Of a stretch of 55,406 nt of DNA, positions 42,601-53,691 are shown piece by piece. The notes beneath the pieces were generated by a model. That model was not told where the DNA came from and searched no databases. It saw only the letters and a program-made list of their open reading frames with translations. Origin of the DNA: an uncultured Bacilli bacterium (GTDB lineage: Bacteria; Bacillota_I; Bacilli_A; RF39; UBA660); contig CAKPLX010000002.1 in NCBI GenBank assembly GCA_934167785.1, forward strand, positions 1 through 55,406, written 5' to 3'. The position numbers and the translations under genes are program-made. How positions within the stretch are numbered: the first letter of the stretch is position 1; each line of letters opens with the position of its first letter.

Positions 42601-45294
42601 CTAATTATTTTTTAACTCTTCCTTCACTTCATTTAAATACGTTGCTAAATCTGAAGCATCGCTACCGCCACCTTGAGCAAATTTAGCACTACCGCCACCA
42701 TTTCCTTTACATTGTACAGATAATTTTTTCACAATAGTACCACAATTCACCTTATCACTATTTGATTTGGCAATAATATTAACATGATTATCTACAACAT
42801 TGGCAAGAAGTACAAAACAATCCTCATATTTATTAACAATCGCATCAGCAAGTTCCCGCATACTATCAATATCATAATCTTCCAAAATAACAATACTTGT
42901 CTTCATTCCCCCAAGAATTTCCATATTAGTAGTAAATGCGGTAATATCTCGAACCGTATTTTTTCTCTTCAAATTTTTATAATTCTTTTCTAATTCTTTA
43001 ATTTTTTCTTTTAATTCAGCTAATTTTTCTTTATATTCAACAACATCTCGATAACTAGACATTTCCCTATCATCAAAATCAAACGAAAATTCCAATTCCA
43101 AATTCTCATTTTTAGCCTCAAGTAAAATATTTTTCGCCTTAGAAAGTAATTTTTTTATCTCATTTTGATAAGGATCAACCACTAAATGAAGTAAATCATT
43201 CATCTTTTCATTAGCTGTTCCCTCAATTCTAAAAGTATCAGCGCCCTTATTTAAAACAGAAATAATAGCAATCTTACCAATTTCTCCAGTATTAGCAACA
43301 TGGGTCCCCGCACATAATTCTACAGAATCTCCCAAAGTAACAACCCGAACAATATCTCCATACTTATCATCAAATAAAGCCATAGCGCCCTTTTTCTTAG
43401 CTTCTTCAAGTGGTAAATATTCTATCTTAGTATCAACATTAGCCACTACCCTTTCATTAACTCTCTTTTCAATTTTCATAATTAAATCATCACTTAAACG
43501 ACCATGATAAGTAAAATCAAAACGAAAACTATTAGAATCTACTCTACTTCCAGCCTGATGAACATTATCTCCAAGAAATTCTTGTAATGTCTTTTGCAAT
43601 AAATGCGTAGCACTATGATTTTTCATAATTTCTTCTCGACGTTCCTGCAAAACATGAGTTAAAACTGTACTTCCTTTTTTTAGGACACCTTCTAAAACTT
43701 TAACATGTAACAAATGTTGCTTATTTGGAGCTTTAACAACCTCATCAACCTCAACACGGCAATCCTCATTTTTCAAATATCCTATATCGTAAATTTGTCC
43801 ACCAGACTCTGCATAAAATGGATTTTCCTCCAAGAAAACATAACCTTCATCAATAATAGAATCTACAAATTGATCATCTTTCATGATATCCATTACTACA
43901 GTTTTATTACCTAATTTTTCATAGCCAACAAATTTACTTTCTTTTGTATAATTCATCAAAAGTTCATTTTGTAAATTCATACTATTAACAACCTTACGAC
44001 TTTGTCTAGCCATTACTTTTTGCATATCCATATATTTATAAAAAGAATCCTGATCTACATGAAATCCAAACTCGCTAGCATACTCAACAGTAAGTTCAAT
44101 AGGAAATCCATAAGTATCATATAACCGAAAAGCATCTTCCCCAGAAATCTCTTTAACAGTATTATTCTGACATAATTCTTCTAATCTCTTCTCACCAGAA
44201 ATCAAAGTCTTATGAAATAAATCTTCTTCCTTAGTAATCTGATCTTTAATCACTTCTTTATGAGGAAGCAAATCAGGATAAATATTTCCATACTTTTCCA
44301 TCACTACATCAACAAGTTCAGCCATAAAACTACAATTAATATTCAACTTTCTACTCATCATCACCGAACGACGAAGTAACCTTCTTAAAACATACCCTCT
44401 TCCATAATTTTCAAAAGTTGCCCCATCAGACAAAGCAAAAGTAAGTGTACGAATATGATCAGCAATAACCTTAAATTCCCTTTGCCCATTATATCTTATT
44501 CCACTAATCTCAGCAATTTTATCCATTATCGGTAAGAAAAGATCCGTCTCATAATTGGTAACAGCGCCTTGCATAATACAAGCCATACGCTCAACACCCA
44601 TACCTGTATCAATATTCTTACTAGGAAGTTCTGCATACTCTTCCCTAGGAACACCACTCTTTGCATTATATTGACTAAATACATTATTCCAAATCTCAAT
44701 ATAACGATCATTTTCCCTATCTTCTTCTAACAACTGAATTCCTAAACCATCAGGATCAAATTCTTCTCCACGATCATAAAAAATCTCACTATCTGGACCA
44801 CTTGGACCTTCACCAATTTCCCAATAATTTCCTTCTAGCTTAATAATATGACTAGGCTCTACTCCCAAACTAATCCATAACTGATACGCCTCAGTATCCC
44901 TAGGATAAACCGTCATATAAAGTTTATTCTTATCAAATCCAAAATATTTCTCACTAGTTAAAAGTTCAAAAGCCCAAGTTAATGCTTCTTTTTTAAAATA
45001 ATCACCTACCGAGAAATTTCCCAACATCTGAAAGAAAGTATGATGTCTAGCAGTTACACCAACATTTTCAATATCATTAGTACGAATACACTTCTGACAA
45101 CTTGTTAATCTTCTATTCTTTGGAATAACACTACCATCAAAATATTTTTTAAGTGGAGTTACTCCAGCATTAATCCATAAAACACTAGGATCATCTTTAG
45201 GAATTAAAGAAGCACTTTCTACCTCCAAATGTCCATGACTCACAAAAAAGTCAATATAAGTTCTAATTATTTCTTCACCTGTCATTTTTTTCAT
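42601..45294 (-). CDS. alaS: Alanyl-tRNA synthetase
   Basis: Charges tRNA-Ala and edits mischarged Ser/Gly. The 897-aa protein has the class II core (MLGNFSVGDYFKKEA, NTGMGVERMA), the editing domain with NHSATHLLQ and CAGTHVANTG zinc ligands, and a C-Ala domain ending GNGGGSAKFAQGGG. Normal length. No T-box leader is seen, because only 14 bp separate it from the upstream kinase gene. Confidence 0.98.
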   Translation of the reverse strand: MKKMTGEEIIRTYIDFFVSHGHLEVESASLIPKDDPSVLWINAGVTPLKKYFDGSVIPKNRRLTSCQKCIRTNDIENVGVTARHHTFFQMLGNFSVGDYFKKEALTWAFELLTSEKYFGFDKNKLYMTVYPRDTEAYQLWISLGVEPSHIIKLEGNYWEIGEGPSGPDSEIFYDRGEEFDPDGLGIQLLEEDRENDRYIEIWNNVFSQYNAKSGVPREEYAELPSKNIDTGMGVERMACIMQGAVTNYETDLFLPIMDKIAEISGIRYNGQREFKVIADHIRTLTFALSDGATFENYGRGYVLRRLLRRSVMMSRKLNINCSFMAELVDVVMEKYGNIYPDLLPHKEVIKDQITKEEDLFHKTLISGEKRLEELCQNNTVKEISGEDAFRLYDTYGFPIELTVEYASEFGFHVDQDSFYKYMDMQKVMARQSRKVVNSMNLQNELLMNYTKESKFVGYEKLGNKTVVMDIMKDDQFVDSIIDEGYVFLEENPFYAESGGQIYDIGYLKNEDCRVEVDEVVKAPNKQHLLHVKVLEGVLKKGSTVLTHVLQERREEIMKNHSATHLLQKTLQEFLGDNVHQAGSRVDSNSFRFDFTYHGRLSDDLIMKIEKRVNERVVANVDTKIEYLPLEEAKKKGAMALFDDKYGDIVRVVTLGDSVELCAGTHVANTGEIGKIAIISVLNKGADTFRIEGTANEKMNDLLHLVVDPYQNEIKKLLSKAKNILLEAKNENLELEFSFDFDDREMSSYRDVVEYKEKLAELKEKIKELEKNYKNLKRKNTVRDITAFTTNMEILGGMKTSIVILEDYDIDSMRELADAIVNKYEDCFVLLANVVDNHVNIIAKSNSDKVNCGTIVKKLSVQCKGNGGGSAKFAQGGGSDASDLATYLNEVKEELKNN

Positions 45295-45308
45295 CGTCTA
45301 CACATCCT

Positions 45309-45851
45309 TTAAATTTGCTTTATTATCATTTCTAACCTATCCTTATATTCTTCTAAAGTACCATTATTCAAAATAAAATAATCTGCATAAGCAATAGGTG
45401 GCGCTTTAGCAATATTTTCAATTTCCGCTAAATCTCTTTCTTTCGCTTCCTTTCTAGTAAGAGGTCGAATCTCTCTTTCACTAAGTCGACGATAGCGAAT
45501 CTTCTTATCCGCAATAATTGCAATCGTCTTCATTTCTTTTCCTAACTCTTCATTTAAAATTTTATACTCATCCCAAGAATACAACCCATCTAAAACAACA
45601 TCACTATCCTGAGCCAATTCCTGAATTTTCGGCAAAAGAATTTTAGCAAACGCTCCCATTCCTAAATCTTCACGTAACTTCTCACGCATCATTTTTTCAT
45701 TTTCTGGAGTCACTTCTAAGCCCTTTTCCTTCAACTTATCTAAAGTAACCCCTCCAAAATAAACTTTTTGAAAGCCCTTTTCTACTAACATATCCGAAGC
45801 AATACTCTTCCCACTTCCACACATTCCAACAACAGCTATTATTTTATTCAT
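45309..45851 (-). CDS. P-loop nucleotide kinase-like protein (UPF0200/dephospho-CoA-kinase-like)
   Basis: A 180-aa P-loop protein: MNKIIAVVGMCGSGKSIASDML (Walker A), VVLDGLYSWDEY, RYRRLSEREIRPLTRKEAKERD (lid-like Arg-rich loop), APPIAYADYFILNNGTLEEY. The pattern resembles the UPF0200 / dephospho-CoA-kinase-like group of nucleoside kinases, of unsettled substrate. It overlaps the second kinase gene by 4 bp (ATGA) and is followed by alaS. Confidence 0.75.
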   Translation of the reverse strand: MNKIIAVVGMCGSGKSIASDMLVEKGFQKVYFGGVTLDKLKEKGLEVTPENEKMMREKLREDLGMGAFAKILLPKIQELAQDSDVVLDGLYSWDEYKILNEELGKEMKTIAIIADKKIRYRRLSEREIRPLTRKEAKERDLAEIENIAKAPPIAYADYFILNNGTLEEYKDRLEMIIKQI

Positions 45852-46417
45852 ATTCTACCTTCTTTCTTTAATTCTCTTACTACCTCTAACGCTTTTTCAT
45901 AAAGTACTTCTAAAGAAGTATTTTTGAAAAAATAATCATAATCAGTATAATCATCTAAAGAAACCTCAGTAACATCTTCTTGTTGTTCTTTCGTTAAAGG
46001 ACTAACATATCCTTCTCTCTTAATTCCAATGGAAACAACATTAGAAAATCTCTCTTTAACTCTACTAATTTCTTCAGGAAACCGCACATCAGGAATAATA
46101 ACAACGTCCATAAAATAGTGATAAAACTCTAAATCTTCTATTTGACGACGAAGAAAAAAATCCTGATTACCTAATCTTTTCTTAATTAATTCTGAACTAA
46201 TCTTTTGTAACAAATCCCTAGGCTTATCCTCATCTAAAAAGGATTTTCCCGTAATTTCACAAATATACTTCTTTAAATATTTAGTATAAGGAGAAATAAT
46301 AACCTTCTTTTTTTCCTCTAAAAACTTTTCTTGTAAAAATTTAGCAACTTCTCCCTTTCCACTTCTAGCCTTTCCTGCAATTAAAATAATTAAAGTATTT
46401 TTCTTTTCAAAGTTCAT
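45848..46417 (-). CDS. Deoxynucleoside monophosphate kinase-like P-loop protein
   Basis: A 189-aa P-loop protein: LIILIAGKARSGKGEVAKFLQ (Walker A), then YTKYLKKYICEITG, DEDKPRDLLQKISSELIKK and VVIIPDVRFPEEISRVK. The PDVRFPxE motif and layout match phage-type dNMP kinases (T4 gp1 superfamily). It lies in tandem with another small kinase and may supply dNDPs, but the substrate is inferred. Confidence 0.72.
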   Translation of the reverse strand: MNFEKKNTLIILIAGKARSGKGEVAKFLQEKFLEEKKKVIISPYTKYLKKYICEITGKSFLDEDKPRDLLQKISSELIKKRLGNQDFFLRRQIEDLEFYHYFMDVVIIPDVRFPEEISRVKERFSNVVSIGIKREGYVSPLTKEQQEDVTEVSLDDYTDYDYFFKNTSLEVLYEKALEVVRELKKEGRI

Positions 46418-46471
46418 ATGCCACCCAAACTTTCTAATCTATTATAGCAAAGATAATTTTTTCTGTAAATC

Positions 46472-46981
46472 CTACTTAACTTCCCGTAAGCCCAATCGAT
46501 GATAAATAGTATCTACCAAAAAATAAACCAAAGTCGTATAAAGAATTGTCATTGGAATACTATGGAATAATATCTCAAGTAAAATTCCAACATGATAATG
46601 ATCATAACCAACCATATATAAAAACAAAAAACTAAAAATATGATAAATAAATATACCAACTAAAGCACTAATATTTATTGTTAAATAATTATAGGGAAAA
46701 TAGAAATGAAAAAACTTAGTAAAATAATAAACAACCAAAAAAAGACAAATATTTAAAAAAACCGCATTAGTATAAGTAATTCCCATTAAAAAACCAACAA
46801 CAACAAGCATCACCAAATATTTTTTTTCATTTTCAAAATAAGGCCGAACTACAAGTAAAGCAACCAAAATATAAATAGTAGTCAAAAAAGATAAATCATG
46901 ATAAATATAACCAATATAATTAGAAGAAATCATCTGGAATAAATAGGAAAAAAGAAGAACAACAACACTTAAAATCATCAT
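46472..46981 (-). CDS. mreD: Rod-shape-determining protein MreD
   Basis: A 169-aa membrane protein with about five or six hydrophobic segments and the MreD-type PYFENEKKYLVMLVVVGFLMGITYTNAVFLN region. Identification rests mostly on its 4-bp overlap after mreC. It belongs to the elongasome that organises lateral wall synthesis. mreB is not in the window. Confidence 0.82.
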   Translation of the reverse strand: MMILSVVVLLFSYLFQMISSNYIGYIYHDLSFLTTIYILVALLVVRPYFENEKKYLVMLVVVGFLMGITYTNAVFLNICLFLVVYYFTKFFHFYFPYNYLTINISALVGIFIYHIFSFLFLYMVGYDHYHVGILLEILFHSIPMTILYTTLVYFLVDTIYHRLGLREVK

Positions 46982-47826
46982 GAAGCATCATTCCTTTTTA
47001 GTACTGTAACAAAATTAATATCATCAAACTTAGCTGATGGCTTTACATTAATAATTTTAGACAAATCATAAACATCCGTCGTGATCCCTTCAACCTTACC
47101 AATTAAAATTCCACTAGGAAAAACACCACCAAGTCCAGAAGTATAAACAAAATCTCCATTATTCACCGTAGCCGTATTACTAATTCCCTCAACCGTCAAC
47201 AATCCTTTTTTATAATCATACCCATTAATAATTCCTGTAAGTTTAGTATCACCATTAGTAATGGTAACAGAAATCTTATTATTAGTATCATTGGTCGTAA
47301 TCAATTTAACATCAGAAGAAAAAGTAGACACATTAGTAATCTTTCCAATCAAACCAGTTGAATTAATAACGACCATTCCCTCTTTAATCCCATTATGACT
47401 TCCTTTATCAATAGTTAACATATTATACCAATAAAAAGAATTTCTACTAATAACAGTTGCATTCAAATAATCATAGTCAGTTAAAACATGCTCAATATTT
47501 AATTCCCCTTTTAATCGAGCAATCTCTTGTTTTAATTCAATATTCTCCGCCTCCGTAGACTCCATTTTTTCTACATTCGACTTCAAAATTTGATTTTCCT
47601 TCTTCACCTCTTTTAAAGAAGTAAATTCTTCCATCATATTACTAAATCGAGAAATCGGCTGGTAAAAGATCTTTTGCACCTCAACTACCACATCTTTTAC
47701 AAAAGCCTCAAATGTATTCAAATTTCGATCCTTTTTTAACGTATAAAATAATAAAGCTGATACTACAATAACAACTAAAATAATTAAAAATAAACGTTTG
47801 TTCTTTTCATTTTTCCTTTTTTTCAT
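46978..47826 (-). CDS. mreC: Rod-shape-determining protein MreC
   Basis: A 282-aa bitopic protein: basic N-terminus (MKKRKNEKNKRLF), one membrane helix, a coiled coil (~60-100, KKENQILKSNVEKMESTEAENI) and the two beta-barrel MreC domain (ATVISRNSFYWYNMLTIDKGSHNGIKEGMVVIN...GDFVYTSGLGGVFPSGILIG). ATG 47826 has AAGGTGAT upstream; the frame extends to 47913 but that part is not family-like. MreC scaffolds the elongasome. Confidence 0.94.
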   Translation of the reverse strand: MKKRKNEKNKRLFLIILVVIVVSALLFYTLKKDRNLNTFEAFVKDVVVEVQKIFYQPISRFSNMMEEFTSLKEVKKENQILKSNVEKMESTEAENIELKQEIARLKGELNIEHVLTDYDYLNATVISRNSFYWYNMLTIDKGSHNGIKEGMVVINSTGLIGKITNVSTFSSDVKLITTNDTNNKISVTITNGDTKLTGIINGYDYKKGLLTVEGISNTATVNNGDFVYTSGLGGVFPSGILIGKVEGITTDVYDLSKIINVKPSAKFDDINFVTVLKRNDAS

Positions 47827-47951
47827 CTCTATCACCTTGCTTACTTCATTATATAATAATTTTTCTAAAATGAAAAGAAAAGATAAGAATTTTATCAAAA
47901 AATATTTGCGCAAAAAAAAGAAATCATCATAAATTATTATAGGTGATTCCT

Positions 47952-48155
47952 ATGAGAAATAACTTAAATCGTTTTTTAAATAATTGCATAGGTTTTAAAT
48001 TCTACATTGCCATACTCTGCATTATTATATTACCAATCATTACCATTTATCAACTAATCTTAACCCTTTTTATTCCCTGCTTCTACAATGTCCTTATTTT
48101 ATTAGTACAATACTTACTACTTCTTTCCCTTTGGTTTTGGACATTATTTTTATAA
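47952..48155 (+). CDS. Small hydrophobic protein, divergent from mreC
   Basis: A 67-aa plus-strand ORF (MRNNLNRFLNNCIGFKFYI...) with a basic start, then two long hydrophobic helices. AGGTGAT lies four bases before its ATG, and it occupies an otherwise empty 338-bp gap between mreC and a small membrane gene, so it is not the shadow of another gene. No family recognised. AT-rich DNA can give such frames by chance. Confidence 0.4.
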   Translation: MRNNLNRFLNNCIGFKFYIAILCIIILPIITIYQLILTLFIPCFYNVLILLVQYLLLLSLWFWTLFL

Positions 48156-48164
48156 AAAAACATT

Positions 48165-48476
48165 CTACTTTTTCTTACCAATAAAATATTTTACTAAATA
48201 AACTAAAAAATAAACATAAAGAAAAAATAAAACCCAAATTAAAACTGTATTTAATATTCCTGTAGAATAATAATTAATTATTGCTTCTAAAGAAGAAGGA
48301 ATATACTGATGAACAAACTCAGTAATTCCATCAAACTTAACTAATTCAATAAACTTATGAAATAACCGAAATGTAATATCAATAATCCCTAAAAAATAAA
48401 CAACACTTTTAAAATCCTTAAAAAATAACCCCACAACAATAATTGCAATCACTAATAAAATTAATACAACATCCAT
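48165..48476 (-). CDS. Small membrane protein of unknown function
   Basis: A 103-aa protein with hydrophobic segments at about 2-18, 23-40 and 74-96 and a basic tail (KYFIGKKK). No family recognised. It lies about 80 bp past the dnaJ terminator and faces the small plus-strand gene at 47952. Confidence 0.6.
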   Translation of the reverse strand: MDVVLILLVIAIIVVGLFFKDFKSVVYFLGIIDITFRLFHKFIELVKFDGITEFVHQYIPSSLEAIINYYSTGILNTVLIWVLFFLYVYFLVYLVKYFIGKKK

Positions 48477-48530
48477 CCTACTACTCCTTTACTATTATTA
48501 AGTATACCATAAAAAACGAAAACAAAAAAG

Positions 48531-48568
48531 CAAAAAAAATAAATAAAGCATTTCACTTTACTTATTCA
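48531..48568 (-). terminator. Terminator of the dnaK operon
   Basis: Minus strand AATAAGTAAAG, a 7-nt loop, CTTTATTTATT and then eight T's. The stop codon of dnaJ lies inside the first stem strand. Confidence 0.75.
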
Positions 48569-49691
48569 AAAATTTATAATATTTTTTAAATGCTTGAGAA
48601 GTATCTAATGAAGTATTTGCAAGTGATTCAATCAATTTTTTCTGATCTCTTGTAATTTTTTCAGGAACAACAACCTTTGTAACAACGTACATATCCCCTT
48701 TTCTCTTATTACTAACATTAGTAACACCTTTTCCTTTTAGTCTTAACTTTGTTCCTGATTGCGTACCAGAAGGAATAGATAAATTAACATTTCCATATAA
48801 AGTTGGTACTTCCTTTTTACATCCTAAAATAGCTTCTGTAATGGTAAGAGGAAGTTCAATATAAATATCATCCTCATCTCGTTTATAAAATTCATGCTCT
48901 CTAACAGTAAATTCTACATATAAATCTCCTGGCTTACCACCATTTAATCCAGCCTCTCCTTTACCTGCAACACGAAGACGATTATCCGTATCAATTCCTT
49001 CAGGAACAGTAATTGTAATTGTTTTATTTTTTTTCACTGTTCCAGTTCCTCTACAAGTTGAGCATTTTTTCTCAAAACTCGTTCCAGATCCCTTACAATT
49101 TGGACAAGTTGTCTTAGTCAAGAAACTTCCAAACATAGTCCTTTGCTCAGAAGTTACAGTTCCAGATCCCCTACAAGTTGAACAAGTACTAGGATTGAAT
49201 CCACCCTTTCCATCGCAATCAGGACAAGTATCTACAATATCCAATTTTAAATCCTTTTTCGTTCCATAAACCGCTTCTTCAAAATCAATCGTCATTCGAT
49301 ACAAAACATCATTGCCTTTTCTTGGACCACTTGTTCCTCTTCTAGATCCTGATTGAGTAAAACCAGAGAATCCACCAAATCCTCCCATTCCTCCAAAAAG
49401 ATCTTCAAAAATATCAGACATATCTCCAAAATCAAAATTACCAAAACCACCAGCACCACCAGATCCTTGTTGAAAGGCAGCATGACCAAATTGATCATAT
49501 TGTTTTCTCTTATCAGGATCAGACAATACAGCATAAGCTTCTTGACATTCTTTAAATTTTTCAGCAGCATTTTCCTCTGTTGATACATCAGGATGATATT
49601 TTTTCGCTAATTTTCGAAAAGCAGACTTTATCTCTGATTCAGTAGCATCCTTAGATACTCCTAAGACTTCATAATAATCTTTTTTATCCAT
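48558..49691 (-). CDS. dnaJ: Chaperone protein DnaJ
   Basis: The 377-aa Hsp40 partner that stimulates DnaK ATPase. Domains: J domain 1-70 with YHPDVS (HPD), a Gly/Phe-rich region (~75-115), four CxxCxGxG-type zinc repeats ([32 protein letters not shown]) and the C-terminal substrate domain. Full length and type I. It lies 66 bp after dnaK with a hairpin in between. Confidence 0.98.
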   Translation of the reverse strand: MDKKDYYEVLGVSKDATESEIKSAFRKLAKKYHPDVSTEENAAEKFKECQEAYAVLSDPDKRKQYDQFGHAAFQQGSGGAGGFGNFDFGDMSDIFEDLFGGMGGFGGFSGFTQSGSRRGTSGPRKGNDVLYRMTIDFEEAVYGTKKDLKLDIVDTCPDCDGKGGFNPSTCSTCRGSGTVTSEQRTMFGSFLTKTTCPNCKGSGTSFEKKCSTCRGTGTVKKNKTITITVPEGIDTDNRLRVAGKGEAGLNGGKPGDLYVEFTVREHEFYKRDEDDIYIELPLTITEAILGCKKEVPTLYGNVNLSIPSGTQSGTKLRLKGKGVTNVSNKRKGDMYVVTKVVVPEKITRDQKKLIESLANTSLDTSQAFKKYYKFLNK

Positions 49692-49727
49692 CTTTTTCCC
49701 TACTTTCTTTCTATTTTGATAAAGAAG

Positions 49728-49749
49728 AAGTTCTAGTCACCTAGAACTT
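49728..49749 (-). other. Perfect hairpin between dnaK and dnaJ
   Basis: Minus strand AAGTTCTAG, loop GTGA (a GNRA tetraloop), CTAGAACTT: nine perfect pairs. The following bases (CTTCTTC) are a poor T tract, so it may be an mRNA processing or stability element, or a partial terminator that lowers dnaJ relative to dnaK. Confidence 0.6.
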
Positions 49750-49757
49750 TTTCCTTT

Positions 49758-51596
<1,839 letters not shown>

Positions 51597-51607
51597 TCAC
51601 CTTTCCT

Positions 51608-51832
51608 TTATTTATTATCATGACGCTCTTCGTCAATAATCACAATTTTTTTCTTTCCCTTACTCTTACTACTCGCTTTTCTATCGCTCATCTTTAATTT
51701 TTCATAAATAAAATAAGCAAGTAAGGCAACCAAAACCAATGGCAATGCCCAAATAACAAAACGAATCGCAAGATAAGATAGCAATATTGCTACTACAATA
51801 TAAATGATATTCTTTATTTTTTCTTGATTCAT
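51608..51832 (-). CDS. Small membrane protein inside the hrcA-dnaK operon
   Basis: A 74-aa protein: MNQEKIKNII, then two adjacent hydrophobic helices (~9-27 and ~29-44), then a basic tail (KMSDRKASSKSKGKKK) and an acidic end (IDEERHDNK). No family recognised. It sits 10 bp after grpE and 17 bp before dnaK, in a place usually empty in Bacilli, so it should be heat-inducible with them. A role in membrane stress is only inferred from position. Confidence 0.65.
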   Translation of the reverse strand: MNQEKIKNIIYIVVAILLSYLAIRFVIWALPLVLVALLAYFIYEKLKMSDRKASSKSKGKKKIVIIDEERHDNK

Positions 51833-51842
51833 TTATATCTCC

Positions 51843-52472
51843 TTATTCATTTACCTTTACCATAGCAGGTCGAATGACTCTATCCTTATAAAGATAGCCC
51901 TTTTGTAAGACCTCTAAAATAACACCAGCTGGTTTATTCTCATCATGATCAGTCAAAACAGCATGATGATATTCGGGATCAAATTCAATTCCCTCAGCAT
52001 CAATTTCTTTAACATCAAACTTATTTAAAATACCAATCATCGTAGTATAAATCAGTTTAAATCCAGCTAAAAATTTTGATACCTCATCAGACAAATCATT
52101 ATCATCCATTGAAATTGCTCTTTCAAAATTATCAACAATTGCTAATAACTCTTTAATGATCTCCTCATTCTTATACTTTAGAACTTTCTCATTCTCTTCA
52201 TCTTTTCTTCTCTTATAATTTTGAAGTTCAGCCTGATTTCTTAAAAGAGCCTCTTGCAAAGAACCTATCTTTTGGTTCAAAACTTCTATCTGTTTCTTAC
52301 CATCCTCTACTTCTTGTTTTAAAGCTTCTTGTTTTTCCTTTTCTTTACCACATTGACATTCTTTTTTCAAATTATCACTAGAAGAATCAATATTTTCTTC
52401 TTTTACTTCCTTTTTTTCTTCATCTACTTTTGGAAAAATTTCTTTTTCCTGATGATTTTTATGTTTACTCAT
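51843..52472 (-). CDS. grpE: Nucleotide exchange factor GrpE
   Basis: The 209-aa exchange factor of DnaK. It has a charged, disordered N-terminus with CQCGKEKEKQ, a long coiled coil (NQKIGSLQEALLRNQAELQNYKRRK) and the beta wing (ILEVLQKGYLYKDRVIRPAMVKV). Overlaps the end of hrcA by 8 bp. Confidence 0.97.
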   Translation of the reverse strand: MSKHKNHQEKEIFPKVDEEKKEVKEENIDSSSDNLKKECQCGKEKEKQEALKQEVEDGKKQIEVLNQKIGSLQEALLRNQAELQNYKRRKDEENEKVLKYKNEEIIKELLAIVDNFERAISMDDNDLSDEVSKFLAGFKLIYTTMIGILNKFDVKEIDAEGIEFDPEYHHAVLTDHDENKPAGVILEVLQKGYLYKDRVIRPAMVKVNE

Positions 52473-53460
52473 TTTCGCCTCCTAAATGACTTTTGATATA
52501 ATCAAGTAGACTCACTACTTTATCATATTCCATTCTCTTTGGTCCCACAATTGCAATAGTTCCTTCTTCACCATTAAAGTTATATTTTGTCTTCACAACA
52601 GAAGTATCATCTGTAATCTCAGATTCACTACCAACATAAATATGAATTCCATTATTTTCTTCTTCTTTAATTGAACTAACATCTTCAAACTTTGAAAGAA
52701 TTTCCTTCACTTTTTCAATATTAGAAAACTCTGGTTGTTTTAAAAAATTATTTTTTCCAACAAAATGAACATCATTACTATTACTCGTAAATTCTGAAAA
52801 AGCATCATAAAAAGCATTATATAACACTTCATGTTGTTTAACATATTTCCCAATAATTGGCTTAACTTCATACTCCAACTTCTCAGAAATTTCATTAATT
52901 GGCGTCCCTACAACTAACTTATTAATCAACTCAACAGTTTTTCTAACATCACTCGTAGAAATATTGCTAGGCAAATACAAATTCTTATGCTCAACAACAC
53001 CCTTATCCGTAATTACAATTGTAAGAATTTTGTTTTCTTCTAAAGGAACAATCTCAACCTGCTTTAAACGATTAACTTTAGCACTAGTTCCCAATACTAT
53101 TGAAGTGTAATTCGTAATTTCTGAAACAATCTCGATACTCTTCTTTATCGTATCAGACAAGTCTAGAGATTGATTTTTAAAAATCGTTTGCAATTTTAAC
53201 ATATCTTCCCCAGTCATATTCTTAGGTTGCATCAAATGATCCACATAATATTTATATCCCTTTTCACTAGGAATTCTTCCTGATGCAAAGTGATTTTTTT
53301 CCAAATAACCAAGTTCCTCTAGGTAAACCATCTCGTTACGAACAGTTGCACTAGAGCATTTAATATTTTTGCAAATATGTGAAGAACTAACAGGCTTAGC
53401 CGTCTTAATATATTCTTCAACAATGATTCTTAAAATCTGCTTCTCCCTTTCAGATATCAT
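52465..53460 (-). CDS. hrcA: Heat-inducible transcription repressor HrcA
   Basis: The repressor that binds CIRCE and is folded by GroE. The 331-aa protein has an N-terminal winged helix (MISEREKQILRIIVEEYIKTAKPVSS...CSSATVRNEMVYLEELGYL) and the dimerisation/GAF-like C-terminal domain (GPKRMEYDKVVSLLDYI). ATG 53460 has AAGGAG eight bases upstream; an upstream GTG (53469) lies next to that site. First gene of the operon and autoregulated through two CIRCE copies. Confidence 0.97.
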   Translation of the reverse strand: MISEREKQILRIIVEEYIKTAKPVSSSHICKNIKCSSATVRNEMVYLEELGYLEKNHFASGRIPSEKGYKYYVDHLMQPKNMTGEDMLKLQTIFKNQSLDLSDTIKKSIEIVSEITNYTSIVLGTSAKVNRLKQVEIVPLEENKILTIVITDKGVVEHKNLYLPSNISTSDVRKTVELINKLVVGTPINEISEKLEYEVKPIIGKYVKQHEVLYNAFYDAFSEFTSNSNDVHFVGKNNFLKQPEFSNIEKVKEILSKFEDVSSIKEEENNGIHIYVGSESEITDDTSVVKTKYNFNGEEGTIAIVGPKRMEYDKVVSLLDYIKSHLGGENE

Positions 53461-53472
53461 CCTCACCACTCC

Positions 53473-53499
53473 TTAGCAATCTCATTTCTTGAATGCTAG
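53473..53499 (-). promoter_or_regulatory. Second CIRCE-like element, in the hrcA leader
   Basis: Plus strand TTAGCAATC, nine bases, GAATGCTAG: an imperfect inverted repeat with CIRCE spacing, immediately before the AAGGAG ribosome site. Two of nine positions do not pair. Confidence 0.6.
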
Positions 53500-53503
53500 A
53501 TCA

Positions 53504-53532
53504 ATTATAGTATATTATATTAGCAATGTCAA
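53504..53532 (-). promoter_or_regulatory. hrcA operon promoter
   Basis: Minus strand TTGACA (53527-53532), 17-bp spacer, TATAAT (53504-53509): a perfect sigma-A consensus. The -35 box overlaps the upstream CIRCE copy. Confidence 0.85.
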
Positions 53533-53546
53533 GAAATAATTGCTAA
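53520..53546 (-). promoter_or_regulatory. CIRCE-type HrcA operator of the hrcA-dnaK operon
   Basis: TTAGCAATG, nine bases, AATTGCTAA, the same variant as at clpB (39584-39610). It covers the -35 box. Confidence 0.82.
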
Positions 53547-53563
53547 TTTTTTGGAAAAAGAGA

Positions 53564-53644
53564 AAAATACTTACTCAGTTTACAACTTAAAGCATAAATT
53601 TAGTCTACAACTCTAAATAAGGAATTAAAACCAATCAGTATTTT
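53564..53644 (-). other. Long inverted-repeat element of the AATACTGAT family
   Basis: Minus strand AAAATACTGATTGG, ~50 nt, then GAGTAAGTATTTTTCTC. The outer 8 bp pair perfectly and a T-rich tail follows. It shares the AATACTGAT start and AAGTATTTTT end with the terminators at 3595, 11226 and 15125, and follows the terminator of the beta-helix gene. Confidence 0.5.
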
Positions 53645-53683
53645 AATCAAAAAAAGAAAGCAATATCTAAAAACATCACTTTC
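53645..53683 (-). terminator. Terminator of the beta-helix surface-protein gene
   Basis: Minus strand AGAAAGTGAT, a loop, ATTGCTTTCT (ten pairs, two of them G-U) and then seven T's. Confidence 0.75.
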
Positions 53684-53691
53684 TAAATATA

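Noticed and set aside
45295..45308. T-box leader before alaS
   Set aside because: Only 14 bp separate alaS from the upstream gene; no room for a T-box.
49292..49588. 98-codon frame inside dnaJ
   Set aside because: A shifted frame over the Gly/Phe-rich region; dnaJ itself is intact.
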